Assembly (NCBI RefSeq): GCF_002165625.1
Contig: NZ_NGNS01000002.1
Coordinates: 286,661 to 350,660 of the forward strand
Direction of reading: 5' to 3'
DNA from: Neiella marina
Lineage (GTDB): Bacteria > Pseudomonadota > Gammaproteobacteria > Enterobacterales > Neiellaceae
DNA: 64,000 nucleotides
Made by a program: the position numbers and the translations under genes. The notes beneath the pieces were generated by a model. It ran no database searches. It saw nothing but the letters and a program-made list of their open reading frames with translations, and was not told the DNA's origin. Below are positions 20,714 to 29,863 of the stretch, one piece after another (positions within the stretch are counted from its first letter, which is position 1; each line of letters begins with the position of its first letter).

Positions 20714-21241
20714 ATGGACAATTACTTTCAACTGTTTGGTTTGGGCGAGCGCTATAGCCTTGACCAAGCAGAGCTAACCAGTACCTTCCGAAACCTGCAA
20801 AAATCGGTTCATCCGGATCAATTCGTCAGCCAAGGTGAGCAAGCTCAACGCTTAGCGGTGCAAAAGTCAGCACAAATTAACGACGCTTACCAAACGCTTA
20901 AAACGCCGTTGCGCCGCGCTCAATACATGCTCGAATTAGCTGGTATCGATTTGAAGTCCGAGCAACACACCTTGCGCGATCCAAGCTTTTTGATGCAACA
21001 AATGGAATGGCGAGAGCAACTGGAAGAACTGAAGCAGGCCGAAGATATCGACGGCTTGGAGCAATTCTCTGATACCATTGCAGCGGCTCAGCGGCAGCTA
21101 ACTCAGCAAATCGCGCAAGCGCTTGACGCTGGCCAACATCGCCAAGATGCTCCGAAGTGGGCCAATGAAGTGCGCAAGTTATCGTTTATGGATAAGCTGA
21201 CCGCCGAGATAGCTCAGGCTGAAGACGCACTCGACTACTAA
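20714..21241 (+). CDS. hscB: Fe-S co-chaperone HscB
   Basis: J-domain co-chaperone (175 residues) that delivers IscU to HscA. The J-domain HPD motif is present (SVHPDQF, near residue 36), followed by the C-terminal three-helix IscU-binding domain. Confidence 0.95.
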   Translation: MDNYFQLFGLGERYSLDQAELTSTFRNLQKSVHPDQFVSQGEQAQRLAVQKSAQINDAYQTLKTPLRRAQYMLELAGIDLKSEQHTLRDPSFLMQQMEWREQLEELKQAEDIDGLEQFSDTIAAAQRQLTQQIAQALDAGQHRQDAPKWANEVRKLSFMDKLTAEIAQAEDALDY

Positions 21242-21272
21242 TTTTTAGTTTCAATACAGTTAGGCTAATTAC

Positions 21273-23141
21273 ATGGCATTGCTGCAGATCGCAGAGCCCG
21301 GACAAAGCGCGGCTCCGCACCAAACCAAACGTGCTGTAGGCATTGATTTGGGTACCACTCACTCTCTTGTTGCTACAGTACGTAGCGGTCGAGCGGAAAC
21401 ACTGGTTGATAGTGATGGCCATGCCATCTTGCCATCCGTGGTGAGCTATCAAACTGACGCTATTCTCACCGGTTACCAAGCGATCGCTAAAAGCGAAATT
21501 GATCCGGTCAATACGATTGTTTCGGTGAAGCGCTTTATGGGCCGCTCACTGGCCGATATAGAAGCGCGACAACAGAGCTTTCCTTATCAGTTTTGTGAAA
21601 CTGACAACGGTCTCGTCGCATTTGATACACCGCAAGGTAAAGTCAATGCCATAGAAACTTCCTCGCACTTGCTCACAACCCTTCGTGAGCGCGCCGAGCA
21701 ATCGCTTGGCGGGGACATTGATGGCGCGGTGATCACTGTGCCTGCCTACTTTGACGACGCCCAACGCCAGGCAACTAAAGATGCCGCGCAGTTGGCCGGG
21801 TTGAAGGTTTTACGGTTGATTAACGAACCGACAGCAGCCGCTGTTGCCTATGGTCTCGATAGTGGCGATGAAGGCGTTATCGTGGTCTATGATCTCGGTG
21901 GCGGTACGTTCGATGTGTCGGTGCTGCGATTACAAAAAGGCATATTTGAAGTACTCGCTACGGGGGGCGACTCGGCCTTGGGAGGCGATGATTTTGATCA
22001 ACTACTGGTTGATGATTTTATTGCCCACACAGGACTGACCAACGAGCAACTTTCACAAGCCGATTTGCGCCATTTGGCCAATAGTGCCCGCAGTGTGAAA
22101 GAACAACTCAGCGAACATGCTGCTGTCGCTGTGACCCTAAAGTTGTCGTCTGGCGATTATCAACTTGATGTTGCTCGTCAACATTTTGAGGGCCTTATCG
22201 ATAAATTGGTCCGTAAAACATTGCTAGCCAGCAAACGAGCACTGAAAGATGCCGATATCAGCGCTGACGAGGTGCTACAAGTCGTGATGGTTGGTGGTTC
22301 CACTCGGGTACCAAAAGTCCGAACCGATGTCGCCGAATTGTTTGGTAAAGAGCCGTTAACTAGCATTGATCCTGATAAAGTCGTTGCCATGGGGGCTGCG
22401 TTGCAGGCCGACGTGTTAGTTGGCAACAAGAATGCCGATGAAATGCTTTTGTTGGATGTTATTCCGCTGTCGCTCGGTTTAGAGACCATGGGTGGCTTGG
22501 TGGAAAAAGTAATTCCCCGCAACAGCACTATTCCGGTGGCGAAGGCACAGGAGTTTACCACCTTTAAAGATGGCCAGACTGCAATGATGATTCATGTCCT
22601 TCAGGGCGAGCGTGAACTGGTTGACGATTGTCGTTCACTGGCACGATTCACTTTGCGCGATATTCCGCCGCTGGCCGCCGGAGCCGCCCACATTCGAGTG
22701 ACATTCCAAGTTGATGCTGATGGCCTACTGAGTGTGTCGGCGATGGAAAAATCGACCGGTGTATCGGCATCGATTGACGTCAAGCCATCATATGGCTTGA
22801 GTGAAGATGAAATTACTCAAATGATTAAATCGTCGATCACCCACGCCAAACAAGATATGACGGCTCGGATGTTGGCCGAGCAGCGTGTTGAAGCCGATCG
22901 CGTGATTGAGGCTCTCGATGTTGCAATTGCCGCTGATGGCGATACATTGCTCAGTTGTGATGAACGTGATGCTTTGCTGAATGGTATCTCCGAACTGAAA
23001 GATGTTGCCCAAGGGCAAGATGATAAGGCGATTGAATTAGCGATTGAACGCGTCAATCAGTTATCTGAAGTATTTGCGGCACGCCGGATGGATGTGTCGA
23101 TTCGGTCGGCATTGGCGGGCCATAAAGTGGATGAGGTTTAA
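21273..23141 (+). CDS. hscA: Fe-S chaperone HscA
   Basis: Hsp70-type ATPase (622 residues) specialised for IscU. The ATP-binding phosphate loops [12 protein letters not shown] and [13 protein letters not shown] and the interdomain linker region before [14 protein letters not shown] are visible. It lies after hscB, and its stop codon overlaps the region of the fdx ribosome-binding site. Confidence 0.97.
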   Translation: MALLQIAEPGQSAAPHQTKRAVGIDLGTTHSLVATVRSGRAETLVDSDGHAILPSVVSYQTDAILTGYQAIAKSEIDPVNTIVSVKRFMGRSLADIEARQQSFPYQFCETDNGLVAFDTPQGKVNAIETSSHLLTTLRERAEQSLGGDIDGAVITVPAYFDDAQRQATKDAAQLAGLKVLRLINEPTAAAVAYGLDSGDEGVIVVYDLGGGTFDVSVLRLQKGIFEVLATGGDSALGGDDFDQLLVDDFIAHTGLTNEQLSQADLRHLANSARSVKEQLSEHAAVAVTLKLSSGDYQLDVARQHFEGLIDKLVRKTLLASKRALKDADISADEVLQVVMVGGSTRVPKVRTDVAELFGKEPLTSIDPDKVVAMGAALQADVLVGNKNADEMLLLDVIPLSLGLETMGGLVEKVIPRNSTIPVAKAQEFTTFKDGQTAMMIHVLQGERELVDDCRSLARFTLRDIPPLAAGAAHIRVTFQVDADGLLSVSAMEKSTGVSASIDVKPSYGLSEDEITQMIKSSITHAKQDMTARMLAEQRVEADRVIEALDVAIAADGDTLLSCDERDALLNGISELKDVAQGQDDKAIELAIERVNQLSEVFAARRMDVSIRSALAGHKVDEV

Positions 23142-23142
23142 A

Positions 23143-23481
23143 ATGCCAAAAATCGTATTTCTACCCCACGAAGAACTTTGCCCTGAGGGCTTGGTGGTTG
23201 ATGCCGCAGCTGGAGATACTGTCCTTGATGTGGCACTTCGCAACGACATCGATATTGAGCACGCTTGTGAAAAATCGTGCGCCTGCACAACTTGTCATGT
23301 GGTGATCCGCGAGGGCTTTGATTCACTGGAAGAAAGTGACGAGTTGGAAGACGACATGCTAGACAAAGCTTGGGGGCTCGAACCTGAATCTCGGCTTGGT
23401 TGTCAGGCTCAAGTCGCTGATGAAGATTTAGTTGTTGAAATTCCCAAGTACACCTTGAACATGGTGTCTGAACAGCACTAG
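23143..23481 (+). CDS. fdx: ISC-type [2Fe-2S] ferredoxin
   Basis: Electron carrier for cluster assembly (112 residues). The cluster motif [10 protein letters not shown] and a fourth cysteine in RLGCQAQV are conserved. The ATG at 23143 is chosen because it gives the family start [14 protein letters not shown], with GAGG just upstream inside the end of hscA; the longer frame has no homology. Confidence 0.97.
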   Translation: MPKIVFLPHEELCPEGLVVDAAAGDTVLDVALRNDIDIEHACEKSCACTTCHVVIREGFDSLEESDELEDDMLDKAWGLEPESRLGCQAQVADEDLVVEIPKYTLNMVSEQH

Positions 23482-23491
23482 GAGCATAGCT

Positions 23492-23692
23492 ATGGCGTTG
23501 AAATGGACCGATTCGCTAGAGATTGCATTAGAACTGATTGATGCTCATCCAGATGTTGACCCAACGCAAGTGAGATTTACCGATCTGATGCAGTGGGTAG
23601 TCGAGCTGGATGAGTTTGATGATGACCCCGCGCATTGCGGAGAACGCATCCTGGAAGCGATTCAACAACACTGGATCGATGAAGCAGATTAA
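23492..23692 (+). CDS. iscX: IscX, Fe-S assembly accessory protein
   Basis: Small acidic protein (66 residues) that binds IscS and iron and modulates cluster assembly. The [11 protein letters not shown] start and the [18 protein letters not shown] core are typical. It is the last isc gene and is followed by a terminator. Confidence 0.96.
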   Translation: MALKWTDSLEIALELIDAHPDVDPTQVRFTDLMQWVVELDEFDDDPAHCGERILEAIQQHWIDEAD

Positions 23693-23695
23693 AGA

Positions 23696-23719
23696 AACGG
23701 CCGATAGGCCGTTTTTTTT
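23696..23719 (+). terminator. isc operon terminator
   Basis: Stem ACGGCC/GGCCGT with a GATA loop, running into eight T directly after iscX. Confidence 0.9.
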
Positions 23720-23793
23720 CGCCTTTCGACTTATATTCGCACCGCTCTTCGCTTTATGATGGTTGCGTCACATCTGGTATTTTTTTAACGCTG

Positions 23794-23821
23794 TTCATTC
23801 AGCCTGTTCGATGCGTATAAT
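23794..23821 (+). promoter_or_regulatory. Likely ndk promoter
   Basis: A consensus -10 element TATAAT (23816-23821) lies about 70 bases before ndk. The best -35 match, TTCATT at 23794-23799 with a 16-base spacer, is weak. Confidence 0.5.
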
Positions 23822-23890
23822 GCGCCGCGATAATTAAACCTGTGACAACAACAGGAACCTTTGTATTCTTCCCTCAAGGAGAGCTGAAAG

Positions 23891-24322
23891 ATGGCGATTC
23901 AACGCACCTTTTCAATCATCAAGCCCGATGCCGTCGCTAAAAACCTGATTGGCGCTATTTACAACCGTTTCGAGTCTGCTGGCTTGACCATTGTTGCTTC
24001 AAAAATGATTCACATGAGTCAAGAGCAAGCTGAAGGCTTCTATGCTGAGCACAAAGAGCGTCCGTTCTTTGCAAGCTTGGTTGAGTTCATGACTTCTGGC
24101 CCTGTCATGGTTCAAGTGCTGGAAGGCGAAAATGCGGTGCTAGCAAACCGTGAAATTATGGGCGCAACCAACCCTGCAGAAGCTGCTCGTGGCACTATTC
24201 GTTCTTGTTTTGCTACTGAAGTTAGCGAAAATGCAGTTCATGGTTCAGACGCGGTCGAATCAGCTGCCCGTGAAATCGCATATTTCTTCTCTGATGATGA
24301 AATTTGCCCACGTACTCGTTAA
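23891..24322 (+). CDS. ndk: Nucleoside diphosphate kinase
   Basis: Balances nucleoside triphosphate pools (143 residues). The phosphorylated histidine lies in [11 protein letters not shown] and the N-terminal [14 protein letters not shown] start is present ([12 protein letters not shown]). AAGGAGAG lies seven bases before the ATG. In many relatives ndk is followed by rlmN; here about 5.5 kb of accessory genes intervene. Confidence 0.98.
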   Translation: MAIQRTFSIIKPDAVAKNLIGAIYNRFESAGLTIVASKMIHMSQEQAEGFYAEHKERPFFASLVEFMTSGPVMVQVLEGENAVLANREIMGATNPAEAARGTIRSCFATEVSENAVHGSDAVESAAREIAYFFSDDEICPRTR

Positions 24323-24337
24323 TTCGAATGTGGCAAC

Positions 24338-24365
24338 AAAAAGCCCCGCGGAGCGGGGCTTTTTT
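24338..24365. terminator. Bidirectional terminator ndk / bfr
   Basis: Seven-base-pair GC stem GCCCCGC/GCGGGGC with a three-base loop, flanked by five A and six T between two convergent genes. Confidence 0.92.
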
Positions 24366-24389
24366 GATCGTGAGCTAGCGCTCTGACGA

Positions 24390-24857
24390 TTACATCATTG
24401 ACTGTTGGTAGTTCGCCAGACCAATGCGTTTGATTAATCCCAGTTGTTGCTCTAACCAGTAAGCATGATCTTGTTCGGTATCTTCTAACAGCGTTTGCAA
24501 GATATTGCGGGTTTGATAGTCACGTTCCTGTTCGCAGATTGCTATCACGTCACGCAGTGCTTCGGCGACGTCATACTCGAGATCCAAATCGCCTTGCAGC
24601 ATGGATTCAACATCGGCACCAATCCGCAAGTCGTCGCGCTTGGTCATACATGGCGTGCCTTCTAAAAACAGAATGCGCTCAATAAGCAATTTGGCATGGC
24701 CTTTCTCATCATCAAATTCGTGTGAGATTCGCTCGTATAGTTTCGTCAGCCCCCAATCAGCGTACATTTCTGAGTGTATGAAGTACTGATCCATTGCGGC
24801 TAGCTCGGCAGCCAGCAATCGGTTCAAAGAGTCGATAACTTGTTGATTACCTTTCAT
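24390..24857 (-). CDS. bfr: Bacterioferritin, ferroxidase-type subunit
   Basis: Iron-storage ferritin subunit (155 residues). All di-iron ferroxidase ligands are present in E. coli numbering: E18, Y25, E51, H54, E94 and the ExxH pair (E128/H131 here). The haem-ligating methionine at position 52 is replaced by lysine, so this subunit should not bind haem in the usual way. It is the downstream member of a two-gene operon, 23 bases after a haem-type subunit with the opposite set of defects. Confidence 0.93.
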   Translation of the reverse strand: MKGNQQVIDSLNRLLAAELAAMDQYFIHSEMYADWGLTKLYERISHEFDDEKGHAKLLIERILFLEGTPCMTKRDDLRIGADVESMLQGDLDLEYDVAEALRDVIAICEQERDYQTRNILQTLLEDTEQDHAYWLEQQLGLIKRIGLANYQQSMM

Positions 24858-24880
24858 TGCAATTCTCCTCTGGCTGCAGT

Positions 24881-25345
24881 TTATAGTTGCGCCTGTAAAT
24901 AGTTTTCGGTGCCAAGTTCTTTGAGTTGATGCTGTTGTGTCTCAATCCAGTCTACGTATTCTTCTTCGTACTCTAAAATTTCCTCAAGTAGCTGACGTGA
25001 CACGTAATCAGCCTTCTGCTCACACAGCGCAATTGCTTCGCGAAGGATTGGCAGTTGTTCAACTTCAAAAGCCATATCGCAATCGAGCATTTCTTCAGGA
25101 TGCTCGCCGATACGCAAATGTCCGAGTTGTTGTAGATTTGGTAACCCTTCTAAAAACAGAATGCGCTCGATTAGCTCATCGGCTTGCTTCATGTCTTTGA
25201 TGGATTTTTTATATGCTTTGTCATTCAGCTTGGAAAAACCCCAGTTTTTGAACATGCGGGCATGGAGGAAAAACTGGTTGATAGAGGTTAGCTCGCTGGT
25301 AAGGACTCGGTTGAGTGCCTGAATGACTTCTTTGTCGCCTAACAT
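24881..25345 (-). CDS. bfr: Bacterioferritin, haem-binding-type subunit
   Basis: Bacterioferritin paralogue (154 residues). Haem ligand M52 is kept, but the ferroxidase site is degraded: Y25 is F, E51 is D, H54 is Q, H46 is K, and the histidine of the C-terminal ExxH is tyrosine. The ATG at 25345 is preferred, with GGAGG four bases upstream and a start ([12 protein letters not shown]) matching the family; the longer frame adds 14 residues. Together with the downstream gene it looks like the two-subunit arrangement known in Neisseria and Pseudomonas. Confidence 0.92.
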   Translation of the reverse strand: MLGDKEVIQALNRVLTSELTSINQFFLHARMFKNWGFSKLNDKAYKKSIKDMKQADELIERILFLEGLPNLQQLGHLRIGEHPEEMLDCDMAFEVEQLPILREAIALCEQKADYVSRQLLEEILEYEEEYVDWIETQQHQLKELGTENYLQAQL

Positions 25346-25746
25346 GTTGCCTCCAATAGCTATTGGTATTGCTTTCAGTTGCTTCAATTTATAAGCCAGA
25401 GCTTAGTTCAAAAATTGATGTAGAACAATAAAAACCTTTTATTTTTCATGTGCTTGCAAATGATAATGGTTGTTGTTATTAGTCGCAACAATGGCCGATA
25501 ACAACAACTCTTTATAATTCTTGTAGTTAACGCTTTGACATTAGAGTGACGCGATAACTTACCGCCATTCGAAGACTTTATGAGATGTCGAGGGTTTTAA
25601 TATTCTATACTTGGCTAGTGCTGGGCGTTGAACGATGCTTGCTGTCGCTATCTGCCAGCGAATACTAAAGCAATCTTTGTCTGGTCAGATCTCGTAGAAA
25701 CGTTTAGTCTTCAACGTCATAGTAGTTTTAAAGTCGAGGTGGTGGA
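25346..25746. other. Intergenic region bfr / DUF4136 gene
   Basis: About 400 bases with divergent promoters and no gene that I can support. A Fur-box-like stretch is listed separately. The right half approaches the DUF4136 gene, but no convincing promoter stands out. Confidence 0.5.
25459..25477. promoter_or_regulatory. Possible Fur box upstream of the bfr pair
   Basis: One half, AATGATAATGG, matches the Fur hexamer pattern well; the other half (TTGTTGTT) is poor. Its position about 115 bases before the haem-type bfr start suits iron control. This is suggestive only. Confidence 0.3.
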
Positions 25747-26304
25747 ATGAATTTGCGATTATCAACCCTGTTGTTCGCTTTGATTATGGTCGTCAGTGGT
25801 TGCGCCAGTAAACCAAACATTGAATCAGACTTCACCGAAGAGTTTACCTTTACCTTCCTCAAAACCTATTATTTGATTCCCGCCAATGCCCAAACCTATG
25901 ACGGTCAAGCTGGAACTAGCTTAGAAGAACAACGGGTCGAAAAAGCCATTAATGATGCACTGCAAATGCGTGGCATGACAGCTGTTGCGCGTGACAAAGC
26001 CGATATCTTGGTGAGCTATCATTTGACCAGCAAGGATCGCACGCGGATCCGAAGTTATCACAATAATTTCAACTACTATGGCCGCTACTACCACCGCTAT
26101 TGGGGGGCTGGTTGGGGCAATGATATCGATGTCGATCAGTTTACCGAAGGGCAGTTGCTCATTGATTTAGTTGATCCAGAGGCCAATCGCGTGGTGTTTC
26201 GCAGTGTTGGTAAAAAACGGGTCAGACGATCTACGGTAGATGAGAAGATCGAAGCCGCAAATCGTTATGTTCAAGCCATGTTTGCCGAAGTGCCGGGCTG
26301 GTAG
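25747..26304 (+). CDS. DUF4136 lipoprotein
   Basis: Lipoprotein precursor (185 residues): hydrophobic signal with lipobox VVSGC (lipidated Cys19) and serine/lysine after it, suggesting outer-membrane sorting. The DUF4136 layout follows: FTFLKTYYLIP near the N-terminus, EQRVEKAINDALQMRGMT, DILVSYHLT, then a Tyr/Gly/Arg-rich loop (about residues 105-125) and GQLLIDLVDPEANRVVFRSVG. Function in this family is unknown. It has GAGGTGG before the ATG. Confidence 0.85.
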   Translation: MNLRLSTLLFALIMVVSGCASKPNIESDFTEEFTFTFLKTYYLIPANAQTYDGQAGTSLEEQRVEKAINDALQMRGMTAVARDKADILVSYHLTSKDRTRIRSYHNNFNYYGRYYHRYWGAGWGNDIDVDQFTEGQLLIDLVDPEANRVVFRSVGKKRVRRSTVDEKIEAANRYVQAMFAEVPGW

Positions 26305-26400
26305 TAATTAGCCTGGTTGAGCTCGGACGACTATTAAGGCCACAATCCGATAAGCTGATAGCAGATTGTTCTCCATAATTTGCAGTAATAGGACGCAGTG

Positions 26401-26871
26401 ATGTTTGTTCGTGAAGATACCGATGACAAAACATTTTTTTCTCGCTATGACAAGGCACATCCGTTGTCGAGCCATGTGGAGCGGCCCTTTGAATTAGACG
26501 GCATGACCTGGTTGACCATTGAACACTATTTTCAGGCCATGAAATTCTCTGATGAAGAACTGCGGCAACGCATTAATCAAGCTGCATCAGCAGAGCAGGC
26601 TGCGAAGATAGGCTCAAAGTGGTATCGACGTCCGCGAGCTGATTGGAAGAAAATTCAAACTGTGGTCATGACCCGGGCTGTTTATGTGTCAGCCAAAACT
26701 TACCCCGAGGTGGCGCAAGCACTGCTCGAATCGCTAGGCCAAACTTTGATCGAAAACGATGCGTACGATTATTTTTGGGGATGTGGTAGAGATAAACGCG
26801 GCGAGAATCAATACGGGCAAGTACTGATGAAGGTGCGCGAAAAACTAATTGAAGAGCAACCTAGCTCTTAA
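26401..26871 (+). CDS. NADAR family protein (YbiA-like)
   Basis: NADAR/YbiA-fold protein (156 residues). Bacterial relatives remove early toxic intermediates of riboflavin synthesis by N-glycosidase action or act on ADP-ribose-type substrates. Signature segments are PFELDGMTWLTIEHYFQAMKF near the N-terminus and a C-terminal YDYFWGCGRDKRGENQYGQ. ATG at 26401 follows AGGA by seven bases; a GTG one codon earlier is also in frame. It stands alone, with no riboflavin gene next to it. Confidence 0.85.
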   Translation: MFVREDTDDKTFFSRYDKAHPLSSHVERPFELDGMTWLTIEHYFQAMKFSDEELRQRINQAASAEQAAKIGSKWYRRPRADWKKIQTVVMTRAVYVSAKTYPEVAQALLESLGQTLIENDAYDYFWGCGRDKRGENQYGQVLMKVREKLIEEQPSS

Positions 26872-27047
26872 CATCTTGGCCCACATATGCGTGGTTAGGA
26901 ATAGGGTTAGGTTACCGATAACAGTCATAGCTCACGCAACGATACTTTTCCTCCCTAGGAAGCTTGTGCCAGCACACAGTTACGCTTGTTGATTGGTGAG
27001 AAAACTAAGTCAGTGTGGTTCAATCGAGGCAATGATGTTCGCGTAAC

Positions 27048-28199
27048 TTGCCCATACGTTGGGCTGATAAGGGCGTCCGTTTGATTGTTTTGTTCTCTCG
27101 CGTCTTGCTGTGTTGTTCGTTACTACTGGTGCTTGCTCTTCCTGCTGCGTTGGCACAACAACCTGTTCGCATTACTCTGCTGTCGCCGGGGGCTGCGGAT
27201 GACCCCTTTTGGAGTGAATTAGAAGGTGCGATGCAGGTTGCCGCAAGGCAGTTTGAATTTGACTTCAAGATAGAACGACTCAGTCACAAAGAGCATAACC
27301 GCTTTTCGGTCTTGTCCCGCTACCAAGAAATAATTGAAGGCCCGAATAAACCCGATTATTTCATTAGTTTCTTTCAGCGCGGTATCGAGCAAAACTCACT
27401 GGAAATGTTCGAGAAAAATCGCGTTCACTTCATTTCCATCAACACCGGTTTGCCTAGTGATTACGCCGAACAATTTGGCAAGCCTGGCGAGCGCTATCAA
27501 TATTGGTTAAGTCATGTCTCGCCAGATGATTATTTGGCTGGCAAGCAGTTAATGCATTCGCTTGTCCAACAAGCATCGCAGAAAACCCCTGACAAAGACG
27601 TATTGACGGCTCTCGCCTTTGGTGGTCCAACCCATAGCCAAGTCGGTCGTCAACGCCTGTTAGGAATGAGGGCTGCGTTGGCTGAGATTAATAGTGAAGG
27701 TGAGAAAGTTGCGCTGTTGCAACGGGTCTTTTCTGACTGGCGAGGTGAAGAGCTAGTACAAAAAGCGCAAGCTTTGTTTAAGCGCCACTCATACCCCGAC
27801 GTGCTTTGGGTGCCATCCGATGGCACTGCGATTGACTTGCTTGCCATTATGCCGGAACAGGCCAAACGCCATACCACCGTGGGCAGCTTTGATTGGAGTG
27901 ATTTGGGAATTGCTAAGATTCAACAAGGCCAGCTATATGCATCGATTGGTGGTCACTTTTTAGATGGTGTGTGGGCACTGGTGATCGCATTCGACCATGC
28001 CAACCGGGGAGAGTTGGCAATGAGTGAAACCGTGTTTAACACCAAGATGAACATTATCACTATGGATAATTTGCTGGACTATCAACAGTGGTTGGCAAAT
28101 AAAGATTGGTTGAAGGCCGATTACAGGCGCTTTACCAAAACCCATAACTCGTTTGTTCGCGCCAATGGCTATGACTTCAATCTAGTGCCAGGAGACTAG
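27048..28199 (+). CDS. Orphan periplasmic sugar-binding-like protein
   Basis: Periplasmic binding protein of the LacI/ribose-binding fold (383 residues). A long hydrophobic signal peptide ends in LALPAALAQQ, then comes the N-lobe start VRITLLSPGAADDPFWSELE. No permease or ATPase gene lies nearby, so it is unlikely to belong to a local importer; proteins of this kind may instead present ligands to membrane sensors, as LuxP does. No ATG is available: TTG at 27048 or TTG at 27081 (AAGGG eight bases upstream) could start it. The ligand is unknown. Confidence 0.8.
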   Translation: MPIRWADKGVRLIVLFSRVLLCCSLLLVLALPAALAQQPVRITLLSPGAADDPFWSELEGAMQVAARQFEFDFKIERLSHKEHNRFSVLSRYQEIIEGPNKPDYFISFFQRGIEQNSLEMFEKNRVHFISINTGLPSDYAEQFGKPGERYQYWLSHVSPDDYLAGKQLMHSLVQQASQKTPDKDVLTALAFGGPTHSQVGRQRLLGMRAALAEINSEGEKVALLQRVFSDWRGEELVQKAQALFKRHSYPDVLWVPSDGTAIDLLAIMPEQAKRHTTVGSFDWSDLGIAKIQQGQLYASIGGHFLDGVWALVIAFDHANRGELAMSETVFNTKMNIITMDNLLDYQQWLANKDWLKADYRRFTKTHNSFVRANGYDFNLVPGD

Positions 28200-28219
28200 C
28201 TGATAGAAGCCAAAGCAAA

Positions 28220-28963
28220 CTATTTTTTGCTCGCCAATGCCCGGCCGCCATCCAAATCAATACAACTGCCTGTCAGGTAGGTATTACTGAGGATATAGTT
28301 GACCGTGTCAATCACGACGTTAGCGCCGGGTTCTATAGCCATCAGCGATTTTGTTTTGGCCTTTTGCCGATATGCCTCATCGTCGTCTTCATTAAACATG
28401 ATCAAACCAGGAGCGATGCTATTAACCTTCACGGTCGGAGCTAACAATGCTGCGAAGGACTTGGTCATGTTATGCAATGCAGCCTTGCTGGCCGCATAGG
28501 CGATGTGCTTTTTGCTCCCGGTTTTCTCGACGTAGTCGGTCATGTGAATAATATCGCCACAGCCATTGCTGCCGAGTAGCTCCGCCAATGCCAAGTTCAG
28601 TTGATACGGCACCATGGCGTGGATCTGCATCATTTGTGTCATCGTGTCTTGTGGCGAGACATTGACCGATTCTGGTTGCCAGTCAGAAGCATTATGGATC
28701 AGCGCACGAATAGAGTTGCAGCAAAGCTTCACGGCCGCAATAAATTGATTGATGCCTGTTTGGCTTGAGAAGTCTGCTTGTATGCAAGTAATACCGAGCT
28801 GTTGCAGCTCCTCGAGAGATGCCTTATCGCGTCGGTAACTAATGACCACCGAGTGCCCTCTTGCAGCTAAATCCTTCGCCACAGCCATCCCCACTCGCTG
28901 AGCGCCGCCGGTAATAATGATCGCATTGGTCAGAGGATCTGTGCTGGGGGTGGAATTGCTCAT
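28220..28963 (-). CDS. folM: Dihydromonapterin reductase-like SDR
   Basis: Short-chain dehydrogenase (247 residues) of the FolM/pteridine-reductase type. The nucleotide site TGGAQRVG (residues 18-25) has the Arg-containing form typical of pteridine reductases, and the catalytic Y156 and K160 are in YAASK. It is divergent from folE, which makes the pterin precursor, supporting a role in reducing monapterin or folate. Assignment to FolM rather than another SDR rests on motif plus neighbour. Confidence 0.85.
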   Translation of the reverse strand: MSNSTPSTDPLTNAIIITGGAQRVGMAVAKDLAARGHSVVISYRRDKASLEELQQLGITCIQADFSSQTGINQFIAAVKLCCNSIRALIHNASDWQPESVNVSPQDTMTQMMQIHAMVPYQLNLALAELLGSNGCGDIIHMTDYVEKTGSKKHIAYAASKAALHNMTKSFAALLAPTVKVNSIAPGLIMFNEDDDEAYRQKAKTKSLMAIEPGANVVIDTVNYILSNTYLTGSCIDLDGGRALASKK

Positions 28964-29132
28964 ACTTAGTTGTCCTTAAACAGGCGCTTTTGGCGACATG
29001 CTATACACTTAGGAGTGATTATAATTGCTGGATTCAAACAGTTAACGATCAGAATACAAAGACTGATCAATCTTAAATGCTGTCATTTGCGTACATCCAA
29101 ACATAAAACGAAAACGAGAACAAAGGATGATG

Positions 29133-29768
29133 ATGTCGCCACAAGCCAACGCGGTCAGACAAGCGCTTGTCGATGCAGGATTGGAAACTCCCCTGCGAGA
29201 CAACGGCCTAAATCGCGATCAAAAGTACCAGAAAATAATGGAAAGCATGACGGACGTAGTCAGTGCCCTCGGCCTTGATTTGCAAGATGATAGTCTGGCA
29301 GAAACACCACATCGCATTGCCAAAATGTACGTAGACGAAATCTTTTGCGGATTGGATTACGGTAATTTCCCCAAAATCACTCAGATCGATAACAAAATGG
29401 GCTGTGACGAGATGGTCAAGGTTCGTGATATAGCGGTTACGTCAACCTGTGAGCACCATTTCATCACCATCGACGGCTCGGCAACGGTGGCTTACATTCC
29501 GCGAAATAGTGTTATCGGTTTATCGAAAATTAACCGCATCGTCCGTTTTTTCGCACAGAGACCACAAGTTCAAGAACGATTAACCAGGCAAGTATTGATC
29601 GCGTTGCAAACCTTGTTAAATACCCAAGATGTAGCCGTGAGTATTCGAGCGACTCACTACTGTGTTAAGTCCAGAGGTGTGATGGATTCGAATTCATCAA
29701 CAGAAACAACGGCTTTGGGAGGCGTTTTCAAGAGCAGCTCGAAAACCAGAGCGGAATTCCTAGCGTGA
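29133..29768 (+). CDS. folE: GTP cyclohydrolase I
   Basis: First enzyme of pterin and folate synthesis (211 residues), forming dihydroneopterin triphosphate from GTP. Zinc ligands are in TSTCEHHF and HYCVKSRG. Long stretches such as [15 protein letters not shown] and [19 protein letters not shown] match E. coli FolE. Three in-frame ATGs occur at 29127-29135; the third is best spaced from AAAGG. It is divergent from folM. Confidence 0.96.
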   Translation: MSPQANAVRQALVDAGLETPLRDNGLNRDQKYQKIMESMTDVVSALGLDLQDDSLAETPHRIAKMYVDEIFCGLDYGNFPKITQIDNKMGCDEMVKVRDIAVTSTCEHHFITIDGSATVAYIPRNSVIGLSKINRIVRFFAQRPQVQERLTRQVLIALQTLLNTQDVAVSIRATHYCVKSRGVMDSNSSTETTALGGVFKSSSKTRAEFLA

Positions 29769-29863
29769 CCCGCATGGGGGGAAGCGAAGAACTGGCATTA
29801 GCGTGCTAAAATTTGTACAATTCCGCGCCCCAAAATCGGGGGTCGTTGTAGAAGGGCAAACGC

